Notes: generated by a model from the sequence alone, not told the origin. 64,000 nucleotides of DNA from an uncultured Ruminococcus sp. (GCA_934359255.1 CAKRLG010000006.1:62001-126000); one strand, 5' to 3'; numbered from the stretch's first letter, positions 35,743 through 45,062 are shown. Numbers and translations are program-made.

Positions 35743-37410
35743 TTATTTTTCAAGCACAAATGCTTCATACGGGCGAATCGTCATCTGTTCTTTGATTTCT
35801 CCTTCCGGATAGTTTGCGATCAGATAACTTCCCTTGCGGAAATCCTCCGGAATCTCTACTGCTACTTCTTTTTCACTGAAGTTACATACCACCAACAGTT
35901 TTTCCTCTCCCAGTGTTCTTGTATACATATAGATTTCTTCGGATTCCGGCAATAACAGATCATAGGTTCCGTATACGATGATCTCATTTTCTTTCCGCAG
36001 TGCGATCAGCTTTCTGTAATAATTAAATACAGAATCCGGATCGTCGACCTGTTTCTTCGCATTGATCTCTTTATAGTTCGGATTGACCATGATCCATGGT
36101 TCTGCAGTGGAAAATCCTGCATAAGCACTGTCATCCCACTGGAACGGTGTTCTCGCATTGTCACGGCTCTTACGGCACAGATAACGCATCATTTCTTCCG
36201 CAGTAAATACATGCTGCTCTTCTACCAGTTCTCTGTAAGCATTGATGCTGTCCAGATCACGGAACTGATCGATCGCTGTAAACGGAACGTTCGTCATGCC
36301 AAGTTCTTCTCCCTGATATACATAAGGAGTTCCCTGCATCATATGAATACAGGTTGCCAGCATTTTTGCAGACACATCATGATATTTTGCGGAATCATCG
36401 GCATATCTGGATACCGAACGTGGCTGATCGTGATTCTCCCAGAACAGACTGTTCCAGGCAATGTCTTCCAGACCTTTCTGCCATTTTGTCAGAACAGCTT
36501 TCATCTCACGCAGATCCATCTTTTTATCGGTCCATTTGTTATCCGCATCAGCATCCACATCCATATGTTCAAACTGGAATACCATATTCAGCTCTTTTTC
36601 ATCGCTTCTTGCGTATTTTTTAGCTTCTTCCAGAGTCACACCGGAACACTCGCCAACGGTAATAGTATCCGCATTGTTTAATACTTTTTCACGCATCTCC
36701 TGCAGATATTCATGGACATGAGGACCATTTGCCGGCTCATTGAAGCTTGCGTATCCATTGATTCCCGGCTTTCCATCCGGCAGATCCGGCTTTTTGGAAA
36801 TCAGACTGATCACATCCATACGGAATCCATCTACTCCTTTTTTCAGCCACCAGTTCATCATGTCAAATACGTCTTCCCGGACTTTCGGGTTATCCCAGTT
36901 CAGATCCGGCTGTTTTTTTGAAAACAGATGCAGATAATACATATCTGTTTCTTCATCGTAATCCCATGCCGGACCCGAGAAACAGGAACCCCAGTTATTC
37001 GGTTCCTTTCCGTCTTTTCCTTCTCTCCAGATATAATAGTCGCGATAAGGATTGTCTTTGGACTTTCTGCTCTCCACAAACCACGGATGTTCATCGGAGG
37101 TATGATTGACTACCAGATCCATCACGATTTTGATTCCATGTTCATGAGCTTTTGCAAGCATCCGGTCAAAATCTTCCATTGTTCCGAACTCAGTCATGAT
37201 TGCACGATAATCGCTGATATCATATCCATTATCATCATTTGGGGACTGATATACCGGGGACAACCAAACAACATTCACACCCAGTTTTTCCAGATACTCC
37301 ATCTTTTCCGTGATACCGTTCAGATCACCAATACCATCCCCGTTGCTGTCCTTAAAACTTCTCGGATAAATCTGATATACAATACTTTCTTTCCACCATT
37401 TTTTCTCCAT
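35743..37410 (-). CDS. GH13 alpha-glucosidase (oligo-1,6-glucosidase type)
   Basis: Cytoplasmic enzyme that cleaves terminal alpha-glucose from short oligosaccharides, 555 residues. The GH13 regions are present: DLVVNHTSDEHPWF, GFRMDVISLISK (nucleophile Asp), TVGECSGV (acid Glu) and FWENHDQPRSVSRY. The start of region II (MDVI) and the opening WWKESIVYQIYPRSF are typical of the GH13_31 group with oligo-1,6-glucosidases and alpha-glucosidases. No signal peptide. An in-frame ATG lies 24 bp upstream, but the family N-terminus begins at 37410. Exact linkage preference cannot be read from the sequence. Confidence 0.93.
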   Translation of the reverse strand: MEKKWWKESIVYQIYPRSFKDSNGDGIGDLNGITEKMEYLEKLGVNVVWLSPVYQSPNDDNGYDISDYRAIMTEFGTMEDFDRMLAKAHEHGIKIVMDLVVNHTSDEHPWFVESRKSKDNPYRDYYIWREGKDGKEPNNWGSCFSGPAWDYDEETDMYYLHLFSKKQPDLNWDNPKVREDVFDMMNWWLKKGVDGFRMDVISLISKKPDLPDGKPGINGYASFNEPANGPHVHEYLQEMREKVLNNADTITVGECSGVTLEEAKKYARSDEKELNMVFQFEHMDVDADADNKWTDKKMDLREMKAVLTKWQKGLEDIAWNSLFWENHDQPRSVSRYADDSAKYHDVSAKMLATCIHMMQGTPYVYQGEELGMTNVPFTAIDQFRDLDSINAYRELVEEQHVFTAEEMMRYLCRKSRDNARTPFQWDDSAYAGFSTAEPWIMVNPNYKEINAKKQVDDPDSVFNYYRKLIALRKENEIIVYGTYDLLLPESEEIYMYTRTLGEEKLLVVCNFSEKEVAVEIPEDFRKGSYLIANYPEGEIKEQMTIRPYEAFVLEK

Positions 37411-37485
37411 AGTCTTATTCTCTCCCTTTAACATTTATCATTTTTGTGTTTTTGCAAAACACCAGATACCTTCATCATAACCGAA

Positions 37486-37510
37486 AAAAGAGGAAAAAAC
37501 TTCCTCTTTT
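37486..37510 (-). terminator. Intrinsic terminator after purine nucleoside phosphorylase
   Basis: AAAAGAGGAA (37486-37495) pairs with TTCCTCTTTT (37501-37510), continuing into TTCGG on the minus strand. It separates the clpX-pnp group from the alpha-glucosidase gene. Confidence 0.7.
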
Positions 37511-37526
37511 CTCTCTTTTTTCTATA

Positions 37527-38366
37527 CTATTCTGACTTTTCCTGTTCACCGATTCTCCGAATCACTTCCGTCACCAGTGCGCGGAATTTTGGTGCGACAA
37601 GATCGGCGGCTTCCTGTACCTCTTTGTGGGACAGTGGCTGAGTAATCATGCCGGCTGCCAAGTTTGAAATAAAGGAAATCCCCAGGATTTTCATTCCCAT
37701 GTGGTTGGCTGCCACAGCTTCACATGCTGTACTCATTCCCACAGCATCTGCACCCAGTGTCCGTGCCATGCGTATCTCCGCCGGCGATTCATATGCCGGA
37801 CCGGTAAACTGCAGATAGGTTCCTTCCTGAAGCTCTATATTCATTGCTTTGCTGCTCTCCCGGAGGATTTCTCGGTACTCCCTCCGATAAATCTCACTCA
37901 TATCCGGAAAGCGCGGTCCCAGGTCTTCCATATTATTTCCAATCAGCGGTGATGGTACAAAACTTGAGATCTGATCCGTAATCATCATCAGATCACCTGC
38001 ATGGAAGTTTTCATTAACACCACCGGCTGCATTGGTCAGGAACAAAATCTCAGCACCCATTTTTTTCATCAGACGTACCGGAAGTACCACATCCTGCATC
38101 GGATATCCCTCATAATAATGTACCCGTCCCTGCATCATGACAACCGGTACTCCTTCTACTTTTGCAAATACAAACTGACCCTTATGTCCGGCCACTGTAG
38201 AATGCGGAAATCCGTCTATACTCTCATACGGAATAACTTTTTCCACAATTACATGATCTGCATAATCTCCAAGACCGGATCCCAGGATCAAAGCCAGTTT
38301 CGGCACGAAAGGAAGCTGATCTTTTACTGCCTCATAGCACTGGTTCAGTTTTTCTTCACTCTTCAT
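37527..38366 (-). CDS. Purine nucleoside phosphorylase (trimeric, PunA type)
   Basis: Splits purine nucleosides with phosphate to free base and ribose 1-phosphate. 279 residues with the family blocks LILGSGLGDYAD (phosphate site), VPVVMMQGRVHYYEGYPM, LFLTNAAGGVNENFHAGDLM, GPAYESPAEIRMARTLGADAVGMST and the catalytic Asn near ISFISNLAAG. GAAGGAGGAAAGCG precedes the ATG at 38366; upstream codons in this frame belong to the reading of the previous gene in another frame. It overlaps that gene by 11 bp. Confidence 0.94.
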   Translation of the reverse strand: MKSEEKLNQCYEAVKDQLPFVPKLALILGSGLGDYADHVIVEKVIPYESIDGFPHSTVAGHKGQFVFAKVEGVPVVMMQGRVHYYEGYPMQDVVLPVRLMKKMGAEILFLTNAAGGVNENFHAGDLMMITDQISSFVPSPLIGNNMEDLGPRFPDMSEIYRREYREILRESSKAMNIELQEGTYLQFTGPAYESPAEIRMARTLGADAVGMSTACEAVAANHMGMKILGISFISNLAAGMITQPLSHKEVQEAADLVAPKFRALVTEVIRRIGEQEKSE

Positions 38367-38916
38367 CGCTTTCCTCCTTCTGCACACAGGCATCCCATAC
38401 TTCCTGCTCTGCATCCTGCTCCGGCGCAGCTTCTCTGTTTTCTTCTTCCTGCTCTGCTCTTTCTGTTTTCTCAGTTTCATCTGCTTCCGGTTTTTCTTTC
38501 TCCTCAGCTGGTTTCTGAGCAAACCAATCTTCTTCTTTTTCATCCTCTTCTACCGGAAGTTCCGCACCGCAGTACATACAGAATACGGCATCTTTCGGGT
38601 TGGAGATTCCACAGGCTGGGCATACATTTTTTCCCTGTTTGGCAGCTATACTTTCTTTACACTCTGCCAGTTCCTTCTGAAGACCCATAACAACTTCACA
38701 GTGACCGGTCAGTTCTTCATCCGTCGTATCGCCATCTACATAACGCTGGTATACAATTTCACCGAGATCTGCATATTTATTCCGGATCTCTCTTTGCAGT
38801 GTCCGCATTTTGTTTCGCATCTTCTGTGTCTCAACAAATTCCTCTGTTTTCTTTCCTACAGCCCCCGCTGTTTCTGTAATCGTCTGTTTAATGCTTCCAA
38901 ATAAATCTTCGTTCAT
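38356..38916 (-). CDS. Zinc-ribbon protein with helical N-terminus and acidic tail
   Basis: 186 residues of unknown function. An N-terminal coiled-coil-like region (about 1-90, TQKMRNKMRTLQREIRNKYA) is followed by a zinc ribbon CPACGISNPKDAVFCMYCG (about 98-116) and a Glu-rich C-terminal tail. CAAGGAGGTATGACTT precedes the ATG. It sits between clpX (41 bp) and the purine phosphorylase gene (overlap 11 bp), so all three are probably one transcript. Such ribbon proteins are often annotated as zinc-ribbon domain proteins without a role; a link with ClpX is possible but unproven. Confidence 0.8.
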   Translation of the reverse strand: MNEDLFGSIKQTITETAGAVGKKTEEFVETQKMRNKMRTLQREIRNKYADLGEIVYQRYVDGDTTDEELTGHCEVVMGLQKELAECKESIAAKQGKNVCPACGISNPKDAVFCMYCGAELPVEEDEKEEDWFAQKPAEEKEKPEADETEKTERAEQEEENREAAPEQDAEQEVWDACVQKEESDEE

Positions 38917-38957
38917 AAGTCATACCTCCTTGAATATTAACCCCATTTGTATCCGTT

Positions 38958-40379
38958 TTACTGCAACAACAGCGGTTCCTGTCCTCTTAAAAGGATCTTC
39001 GGACCACCGGTGTGTTCAATATATTCTTTGGTGATGATCACCTCTCCAATACTGTCGTCCTTTGGAATCTCGTACATAATATCCAGCATGTATTCTTCCA
39101 GAATCGCTCGCAGTGCTCTCGCACCGGTATCTTTTTCCAGTGCCTTTTTTGCGATTGCACGCAGCGCATTCTCTTCAAATTCCAGTTTAACTTCGTCCAT
39201 CTCCAGCAGTTTTTCATACTGTTTCAAGATTGCATTGCGTGGCTCTTTAAGAATCTTCACCAGCATGTCTTCATCGAGTCCCTGTAATGTGAAAATGATC
39301 GGCAGTCTTCCAAGAAATTCCGGTACCATACCGAACATTCTCAGATCCTCCACCGTTACCTTATTCAACAGATTTTTATCATTGTCATATTTATCTTTCA
39401 GATCCGCCTGAAAACCAATGGCTGCCTTTTTGTTTAATCGTTCTTTGATGATTTCCTCCAGATCCGGGAATGCACCGCCACAGATAAATAAAATATTGCT
39501 GGTATTTACTGTAGTCAGTGGTACCATGGCATTTTTACTATTCGCCCCCACCGGCACTTCCACATCACTGCCCTCGAGAAGCTTTAACATCCCCTGCTGT
39601 ACCGCCTCACCACTGACATCTCTCTGGTTCGTATTCTTCTTTTTTGCAATCTTATCGATCTCATCGATAAAGATAATTCCATGCTCTGCTCGCTCCACAT
39701 CATTGTCAGCTGCCGCAAGCAGTTTGGAAACCACACTTTCGATATCATCACCGATATAACCAGCTTCCGTCAGCGAAGTCGCATCCGTTATAGCAAGTGG
39801 CACATCCAGCAGTTTCGCCAGTGTCTGCACCAGATAGGTCTTACCGCTTCCGGTCGGTCCGATCATCAACATATTGGACTTTGCAATCTCTACTTCACCA
39901 TTTTTCTGTTCTGCACTGAGTACTCGTTTATAGTGATTGTACACGCCAACCGAAATCACCTTTTTCGCATGTTCCTGACCAATCACATATTCATCCAGTT
40001 TTTCTTTGATCTTATGTGGCGGCGGAACATCCTTCATGGTAAATTCCTGCTTCTTTTCTTCTGTTTTCTTTTTCTTCTTCACTCTCTGTTTCTCTGATAC
40101 CTGATTTGGAATACTCGACAGATCCATCATGCTGATATTGGGCATGTGGCTCATCAGATCCCCGTAATTCATATTGCTGTTATTCATGGTATCAAAGCTC
40201 TTCTGCATACATTCCGTACAAATATGTATATTCTGAGGAAGTGTAATCATCGGTCCTGTCTTGCTCTCCGGTCTCCGACACAGAAAACAGACTTTTTCGT
40301 ATTCATCTTCCTTCGTATTTTCATCAGAAGCTTCCCGCCTCTGCTTTTCTTTTTCCAGTAAATCCTTGTCTTCTGACAT
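38958..40379 (-). CDS. clpX: ClpX-like AAA+ unfoldase, divergent pore loops
   Basis: Unfolds proteins for ClpP, 473 residues. It has the N-terminal zinc domain (CFLC...CTEC), Walker A GPTGSGKTYLVQ, Walker B IIFIDEIDKI, the ClpP-docking IGF (KKAAIGFQAD) and sensor II TGARALR. Compared with standard ClpX the first pore loop is GYIGDD instead of GYVGED, and the segment that normally carries the RKH loop reads NSKNAM, so that charged loop is missing. The linker after the zinc domain is long and Lys-rich. No tig or clpP is adjacent. It may be a second ClpX with its own substrates. Confidence 0.9.
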   Translation of the reverse strand: MSEDKDLLEKEKQRREASDENTKEDEYEKVCFLCRRPESKTGPMITLPQNIHICTECMQKSFDTMNNSNMNYGDLMSHMPNISMMDLSSIPNQVSEKQRVKKKKKTEEKKQEFTMKDVPPPHKIKEKLDEYVIGQEHAKKVISVGVYNHYKRVLSAEQKNGEVEIAKSNMLMIGPTGSGKTYLVQTLAKLLDVPLAITDATSLTEAGYIGDDIESVVSKLLAAADNDVERAEHGIIFIDEIDKIAKKKNTNQRDVSGEAVQQGMLKLLEGSDVEVPVGANSKNAMVPLTTVNTSNILFICGGAFPDLEEIIKERLNKKAAIGFQADLKDKYDNDKNLLNKVTVEDLRMFGMVPEFLGRLPIIFTLQGLDEDMLVKILKEPRNAILKQYEKLLEMDEVKLEFEENALRAIAKKALEKDTGARALRAILEEYMLDIMYEIPKDDSIGEVIITKEYIEHTGGPKILLRGQEPLLLQ

Positions 40380-40469
40380 CTATCTATCCCTTTCTCATCC
40401 CACATTCCATGAGACACCGTCCCCGAAATCACCCGTCACTCCTATGTACTTCCGGTTACTTACTCTATA

Positions 40470-40498
40470 TTATAAAACAGAATCTTCTTGCCCTCAAG
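40470..40498 (-). promoter_or_regulatory. Promoter of clpX
   Basis: The minus strand has TTGAGG (40493-40498), a 17-bp spacer and TATAAT (40470-40475), about 95 bp before the clpX start. Confidence 0.72.
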
Positions 40499-40549
40499 TA
40501 AACTTTTTCTAAACACACTCTTGAACCAATGTATCCCCGCCAACGCACA

Positions 40550-40649
40550 GCGGCAGGTGTTCCCGCCAGGGTCCGGCAACACTTTGTGGGCAATTTAGCT
40601 TAAAGTTGCTCTGCCCACGTTGCCGGACCCTGGCGGTAACACCTGCCGC
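40550..40649 (+). repeat. Foldback element, copy C (internally deleted)
   Basis: A 100-bp element. Outer arms 40550-40580 and 40619-40649 are a 31-bp inverted repeat with one mismatch, unrelated to the arms of copies A and B. Inside it keeps CACTTTGTGGGC at the left and AGCTTAAAGTTGCTCTGCCC at the right, matching the ends of the copy B core, but about 85 bp of core and the central palindrome are gone. It lies between htrA and clpX, just past the htrA stop. Confidence 0.8.
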
Positions 40650-40675
40650 GTCCGTCTATGATACTACTTATTCAC

Positions 40676-42778
40676 TTACTTCCCCTGCTGCGGATCCGCC
40701 TGCTTCATCTCACTCTTCTTCCCAAGAGTAACCGAAACCGTTTGCTCCTGATACTCCCCGTTCTGTGCCCGGCTGATTACAACCTCCACAGTCTCTCCTG
40801 CCTGATAATACTCCAGTTTTCCAACCAGATCCGAACTTCCGGAAACTGTCATACCATCAAACTTGACAATTACGTCACCTTTCTGGATACCTGCTGTCTG
40901 TGCCGGTCCGCCTTCTTCCACAGAATCTACAAAGGCACCCAGTGGGATACCGTAAGTCTGTGCAGAAGTAGAATCCACATTCAGACAGGTCACACCTATA
41001 TAACCCGCATGTTCCTCATCTGTCTTATATCTTGTCTCGCGATTCATCAGTTCATCCAGAATCGGCTGTGCCACAGATACCGGAATCGCATAACCCATTC
41101 CTTCTACTTCGGTGGCTGCCGCTTTCGCAGAGTTGATACCGATCAGTTCTCCCTGCATATTCAACAGTGCACCACCACTGTTACCCGGATTGATTGCTGC
41201 ATCTGTCTGTATCAGTTTTCCGGTTGTCTTCCCTTCTTCATCGGTCACCTCACGGTCTACCGCGCTGATCCATCCTGAAGTTACCGACTGACCGTAACCC
41301 AGTGCATTACCGATTGCAACTACCTGTTCCCCAATTTCCAGATTATCGGAGTTTCCGATGCTTACTACTTTAATAGATTTCAGAGTATCTTCACTCATAT
41401 CTGAAATTTTCACTGCAACAACTGCCAGATCATTGTCTGAATCGGTTCCCTTAACCTGTGCTTCATACACCGCATCATCATCAAAAGCGACCGTAATAGT
41501 ATCAGCATCAGCTACTACATGATTATTTGTTGCTACCAGGATCTCACTGTCATTCTGTCCTACAATGATACCGGAACCGGAACTCTCGCTTGGATACTGC
41601 TGTACGCCACCGAAGAAATCCTGCACGGTTTTTACGGAAGCATTTGTAATCGATACGACAGACGGCATACAACTTTTTGCCACCTGTGCCACGGTATATT
41701 CTCCCGTTGTTCCTGCACTTACTTCTTCCGCAGCACCGCTTCCGCTTTCTGCTGCACTGTTACTGTCCCCGTCAGCATTTCCCTGCTGTGGCAGTTCCGT
41801 GGTCGGAAGCTGATACTCTGTTTTCTGTTCATTTTTGATTTCTTTATTTACAATCACATTCGATCCAATAATGATACCGCCTACAACCACGCCAAAAAGT
41901 ACCGCCAGACCAATCGTCGTCAATACTTTTTTCCCTGTTCCGCCAGGTTTTCTGTGATCCTGTGGCTGATTCGGATCCTGCTGTGGCTGGTAATACGTGT
42001 AGTTTCCGTATTTTCTCTGACCGGTCACCGGACCGTTCTGCTCCCGGCTCGTCCAGGAATTACCGTTCTGATACGTTCCACCATTTTGAGCATTCTGATT
42101 ATTCTGACTGTTTCCGGCACAGCCCCAGTTGCCATTCTGATAGCCTTCTGTTGTCTGTCCGGAAGAACTGCTGTTTTCCGTCTCTTTTGTTGTACGATTT
42201 CCACCAACCGGCTGTCCCCAGCCTCCGTTATCCTGTGAGCTGGCTGCTGTCTCTGTATAATTTTGTGTATCCGCTGTTCCGCTGACATCCTCCCGGTAAT
42301 TCTGATTCTCATACGTATTCTGGCTGGCACATTCCCCGCTGTCCGTTCCGTTCTGACGTTTCTGATAATCCGGGTTTACCCAGTGATAAGAAGCTGCTTC
42401 CCGCGAATTCTCCGGTTGTGCACCACTCTGCTGCACCGGCTGTTCCTGTGGCTGTATCGGAGTATCCGTCACATCCGCCGACTGTTCTTTCTTCTCCCCT
42501 TTTCCCAGCACTGCTTCCCACGGATATCTCGGTTTTTCTTGCTCTGTTTTTCCAACCTGCCCGTCACCGTTTGTCGCTGCTTCTTCCGTCGTTTCTGTCA
42601 CTTCCACCCGCTCCGATACTTCAGGCTCCTGACTTTCTGTCGCCTCCGGCATTGCTTCTGTGTTTTCCCCTGCTTCCGGTTCTTTTACAGCTGTCGCCTC
42701 TGTCACTTCAGCTTCTTCACCGACCGGCTGCTGATTTTCTTCCGGTTCCGTTCCCGGCACTTTCCATTCATCACTCAT
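40676..42778 (-). CDS. htrA: Membrane HtrA/DegP serine protease with PDZ domain and long cytoplasmic tail
   Basis: Surface quality-control protease, 700 residues. Residues 1-283 are low complexity, rich in Glu, Gln, Asn and Gly, and probably disordered in the cytoplasm; a membrane helix spans about 285-310; the trypsin-like domain follows with the triad in NNHVVADADT (His), DSDNDLAVVAV (Asp) and AAINPGNSGGALL (Ser); a PDZ domain is at about 590-680. AAAGGACAGGG precedes the ATG. Usual Firmicute HtrA proteins have a much shorter cytoplasmic part. A foldback element lies right after the stop. Confidence 0.94.
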   Translation of the reverse strand: MSDEWKVPGTEPEENQQPVGEEAEVTEATAVKEPEAGENTEAMPEATESQEPEVSERVEVTETTEEAATNGDGQVGKTEQEKPRYPWEAVLGKGEKKEQSADVTDTPIQPQEQPVQQSGAQPENSREAASYHWVNPDYQKRQNGTDSGECASQNTYENQNYREDVSGTADTQNYTETAASSQDNGGWGQPVGGNRTTKETENSSSSGQTTEGYQNGNWGCAGNSQNNQNAQNGGTYQNGNSWTSREQNGPVTGQRKYGNYTYYQPQQDPNQPQDHRKPGGTGKKVLTTIGLAVLFGVVVGGIIIGSNVIVNKEIKNEQKTEYQLPTTELPQQGNADGDSNSAAESGSGAAEEVSAGTTGEYTVAQVAKSCMPSVVSITNASVKTVQDFFGGVQQYPSESSGSGIIVGQNDSEILVATNNHVVADADTITVAFDDDAVYEAQVKGTDSDNDLAVVAVKISDMSEDTLKSIKVVSIGNSDNLEIGEQVVAIGNALGYGQSVTSGWISAVDREVTDEEGKTTGKLIQTDAAINPGNSGGALLNMQGELIGINSAKAAATEVEGMGYAIPVSVAQPILDELMNRETRYKTDEEHAGYIGVTCLNVDSTSAQTYGIPLGAFVDSVEEGGPAQTAGIQKGDVIVKFDGMTVSGSSDLVGKLEYYQAGETVEVVISRAQNGEYQEQTVSVTLGKKSEMKQADPQQGK

Positions 42779-42875
42779 CGTTTTCCCTGTCCTTTATCTG
42801 TATTTACATTTTTTCACGTCTTGTGTATCTGTTTATCATAACTGAAAATTGTGTTGAAATTGTGAACTTTATCAC

Positions 42876-43796
42876 CTATTCCCAATATTTCGGATTCATC
42901 GTACAGCGATCGATCACCCAGCGCGGAAGCCTCCGGTATTTTTTTCCAAGCAGATAGCCCAGATATTTCCATCCACTCTGCCATACCAGCTGGATCACCA
43001 GCCATGGTTTTCCCTGTCTGCAAAGCCAGCCGGCGGTTTTTTTCACCAGACGGATCCCCTCTCCTTCCGATCGAATCCCGGCAAAAACTTCCGGATGGTC
43101 TGCCTGGGAAACCGCCAGATCAAAGTTCCGATGGAACTGCTGGATTGCCGAATAATTATGGGAATGTACCACCTTTGCCTCTGCCGCATAAGCCACCCCA
43201 TATCCCTTCTGGATCAGTTTTCCGGCAAAGATCATATCTTCATTGAAAATGGTTTTCTTTACAAAACCGCCAAGCTGAAGATACAGTTCCCGTTTGTACA
43301 TTGCACACACGTTAGAACAAAAATACGTCTTGATGCCGAGTTCCGGCAGATCTGCCAGCCATTTCACCCGGCTTTCCTCCGGATAATTAAACTGTCTCGT
43401 ATACTGTTCCATCAGCCGGCAGTCCTCCCGTGGCAGCTGTCTGGCATAGGCAGCTCCGATTTTTTCATCCTGTTCCATCGCCTCCACCAGTTTTTCAATC
43501 AGATGACAGTCTTCCGGCAATGCATCCTGAGTCATAAACAGCAGATAATCTGCCCAGCTCATCCGCGCCGCCTGATCCCTTGTCTTTCCATGATCGAATT
43601 CCTCTCTGGTCAGATGGTGCACTTCCATCGGAATCGTTGTTTTCTCATAAGCTGCTTTCCAGTTTTCCTTTCCTGTATTCATCACGATCAGGCGGTGTAC
43701 CGGCCAGGTCTGTCCTTCCAGTCCGCGCAGCATCTGTTTCCATCCTTCTCCCGGACGATAAGCCGGGATAATCACATCTACCGTTTTCTTTTCCAT
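42876..43796 (-). CDS. Family 2 glycosyltransferase (rhamnosyltransferase-like)
   Basis: Cytoplasmic, membrane-associated glycosyltransferase of 306 residues. The GT-A fold opens with VDVIIPAYRPGEGWKQML, has the metal-binding region near LLFMTQDALP and the acceptor part with NEDMIFAGKLI and SHNYSAIQQFHRNFD, as in rhamnosyltransferases. An upstream ATG (43808) exists, but TGGAG lies correctly before the ATG at 43796. It is separated from the LCP genes by a strong terminator and precedes htrA by 97 bp. Donor and acceptor cannot be deduced. Confidence 0.87.
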   Translation of the reverse strand: MEKKTVDVIIPAYRPGEGWKQMLRGLEGQTWPVHRLIVMNTGKENWKAAYEKTTIPMEVHHLTREEFDHGKTRDQAARMSWADYLLFMTQDALPEDCHLIEKLVEAMEQDEKIGAAYARQLPREDCRLMEQYTRQFNYPEESRVKWLADLPELGIKTYFCSNVCAMYKRELYLQLGGFVKKTIFNEDMIFAGKLIQKGYGVAYAAEAKVVHSHNYSAIQQFHRNFDLAVSQADHPEVFAGIRSEGEGIRLVKKTAGWLCRQGKPWLVIQLVWQSGWKYLGYLLGKKYRRLPRWVIDRCTMNPKYWE

Positions 43797-43823
43797 AATC
43801 TGCTCCATTTTCTATATATGCGA

Positions 43824-43856
43824 AAAGAACTGTCGCACTTTTCACGACAGTTCTTT
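43824..43856. terminator. Strong terminator after the LCP genes
   Basis: AAAGAACTGTCG (43824-43835) and CGACAGTTCTTT (43845-43856) form a perfect 12-bp stem with a 9-base loop and T-rich ends both ways. It ends the WbaP-LCP-LCP transcript. Confidence 0.8.
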
Positions 43857-43874
43857 ATTTTCCATTTTTTCTTC

Positions 43875-45029
43875 TTACTCCGTATCACTCTCGCGATAAG
43901 CTGCAAGGGAGCCATCTTCCGAATGATCCAGCCTTGACTCTTCTCCAAATCCGCTCTTATCCACAATTCGCTGGCTATATGCCTTCACTTCTTCGGAAGG
44001 TGTATAACTGTCTTCCGGATACAGGAATTCATGCAGTTTGATCACATTTGATTCCAATGTGACCGGAAGTACTACATCAATTCCAACCGCATCTTCCACA
44101 CGCTGTCCATACAAATGATCAAATGGAAAACCGGTCTGATCTTCAATATCATAGGAGAGCATACTCATTCCCATCTGCAAAATTTCTGCTTTTGAAAAAG
44201 ATGTATAGACATTTGGAAATACTTTATCCAGAATTTTACTCAATGTAGCGACATCTGCATTTTTCGCTTTCTCTACGATTTTATAGATAACTTCTCTCTG
44301 TCTTGCCGCACGACGGAAATCATTTCCTGCTGTATATCTGATTCGCGCATATGCTACTGTCTGCACACCATTCAGATGATGTACGCCTGCTGTTTTTTCA
44401 AGTGGCGTATAATCCATACCTGTTACTTTTGATGTCTCCACACAGTAATTATTCAGATGAACCACTTCTTCTTCTTTCAATTCCACATCAATTCCACCAA
44501 GCAGTTCCACAGCTTCCGCAACCGCCTGAAAGTCTACACTGACAAAATCTGTCACATTCAGATCCAGATTGGTATTCAGCATACTCAGAAACTGTTCCGG
44601 ACCACCTTTTGCATAGGCAGCATTGGCTCTATTATATTGACCGTTTCCCTCAGAATCTTCACCGATCCGCAGGTAGGTGTCACGGTATATCGATACCAGC
44701 TTCACTTTTTTTGTGTCATTGTTGATACTTGCAATGATCATCGTGTCACTGCGGGCACCCGATTTCAGTTCTCCGTCACGACCATCCAAACCAATCAATC
44801 CAATCGTCGTATATCCCTTCATCACCGTATTATTGTTGATGCCGGAATTAACTCCAATCTTGCTGAAATCAAGACTCGTAAAATTCATCTTGCCAAGTTT
44901 TGCATATATAAAAACACCTGCAATCAGAATCAGCAGAATAAAAATCTCAATTCCGAAGATAATTCTTCTTCGTCTTCTCTTCTTCATCAGTCTCTTTTGT
45001 TTTCTGGTCAACGGCTGTTTTTTAGACAT
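43875..45029 (-). CDS. LCP family cell-wall polymer ligase (second of a tandem pair)
   Basis: LytR-CpsA-Psr protein, 384 residues, that attaches undecaprenyl-linked polymers to peptidoglycan outside the cell. A very basic N-terminus leads to one membrane helix (about 24-45) and the extracellular LCP domain with GLDGRDGELKSGARSDTMI, KLVSIYRDTYL, the ELLGGIDVEL segment and ARIRYTAGNDFRRAARQREV (catalytic Arg cluster). GGGAGGGAAACCT precedes the ATG. It is highly similar to the gene 33 bp upstream, including the C-terminal SRLDHSEDGSLAAY. Confidence 0.93.
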   Translation of the reverse strand: MSKKQPLTRKQKRLMKKRRRRRIIFGIEIFILLILIAGVFIYAKLGKMNFTSLDFSKIGVNSGINNNTVMKGYTTIGLIGLDGRDGELKSGARSDTMIIASINNDTKKVKLVSIYRDTYLRIGEDSEGNGQYNRANAAYAKGGPEQFLSMLNTNLDLNVTDFVSVDFQAVAEAVELLGGIDVELKEEEVVHLNNYCVETSKVTGMDYTPLEKTAGVHHLNGVQTVAYARIRYTAGNDFRRAARQREVIYKIVEKAKNADVATLSKILDKVFPNVYTSFSKAEILQMGMSMLSYDIEDQTGFPFDHLYGQRVEDAVGIDVVLPVTLESNVIKLHEFLYPEDSYTPSEEVKAYSQRIVDKSGFGEESRLDHSEDGSLAAYRESDTE

Positions 45030-45062
45030 AGGTTTCCCTCCCTCTTTCGTATCCCCCGAGGT

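Noticed and set aside
37527..38543. Longer start for purine nucleoside phosphorylase with a Lys/Arg-rich N-terminus
   Set aside because: The extra 59 residues are an out-of-frame reading of the Glu-rich tail of the zinc-ribbon gene; the ATG at 38366 has a strong ribosome site.
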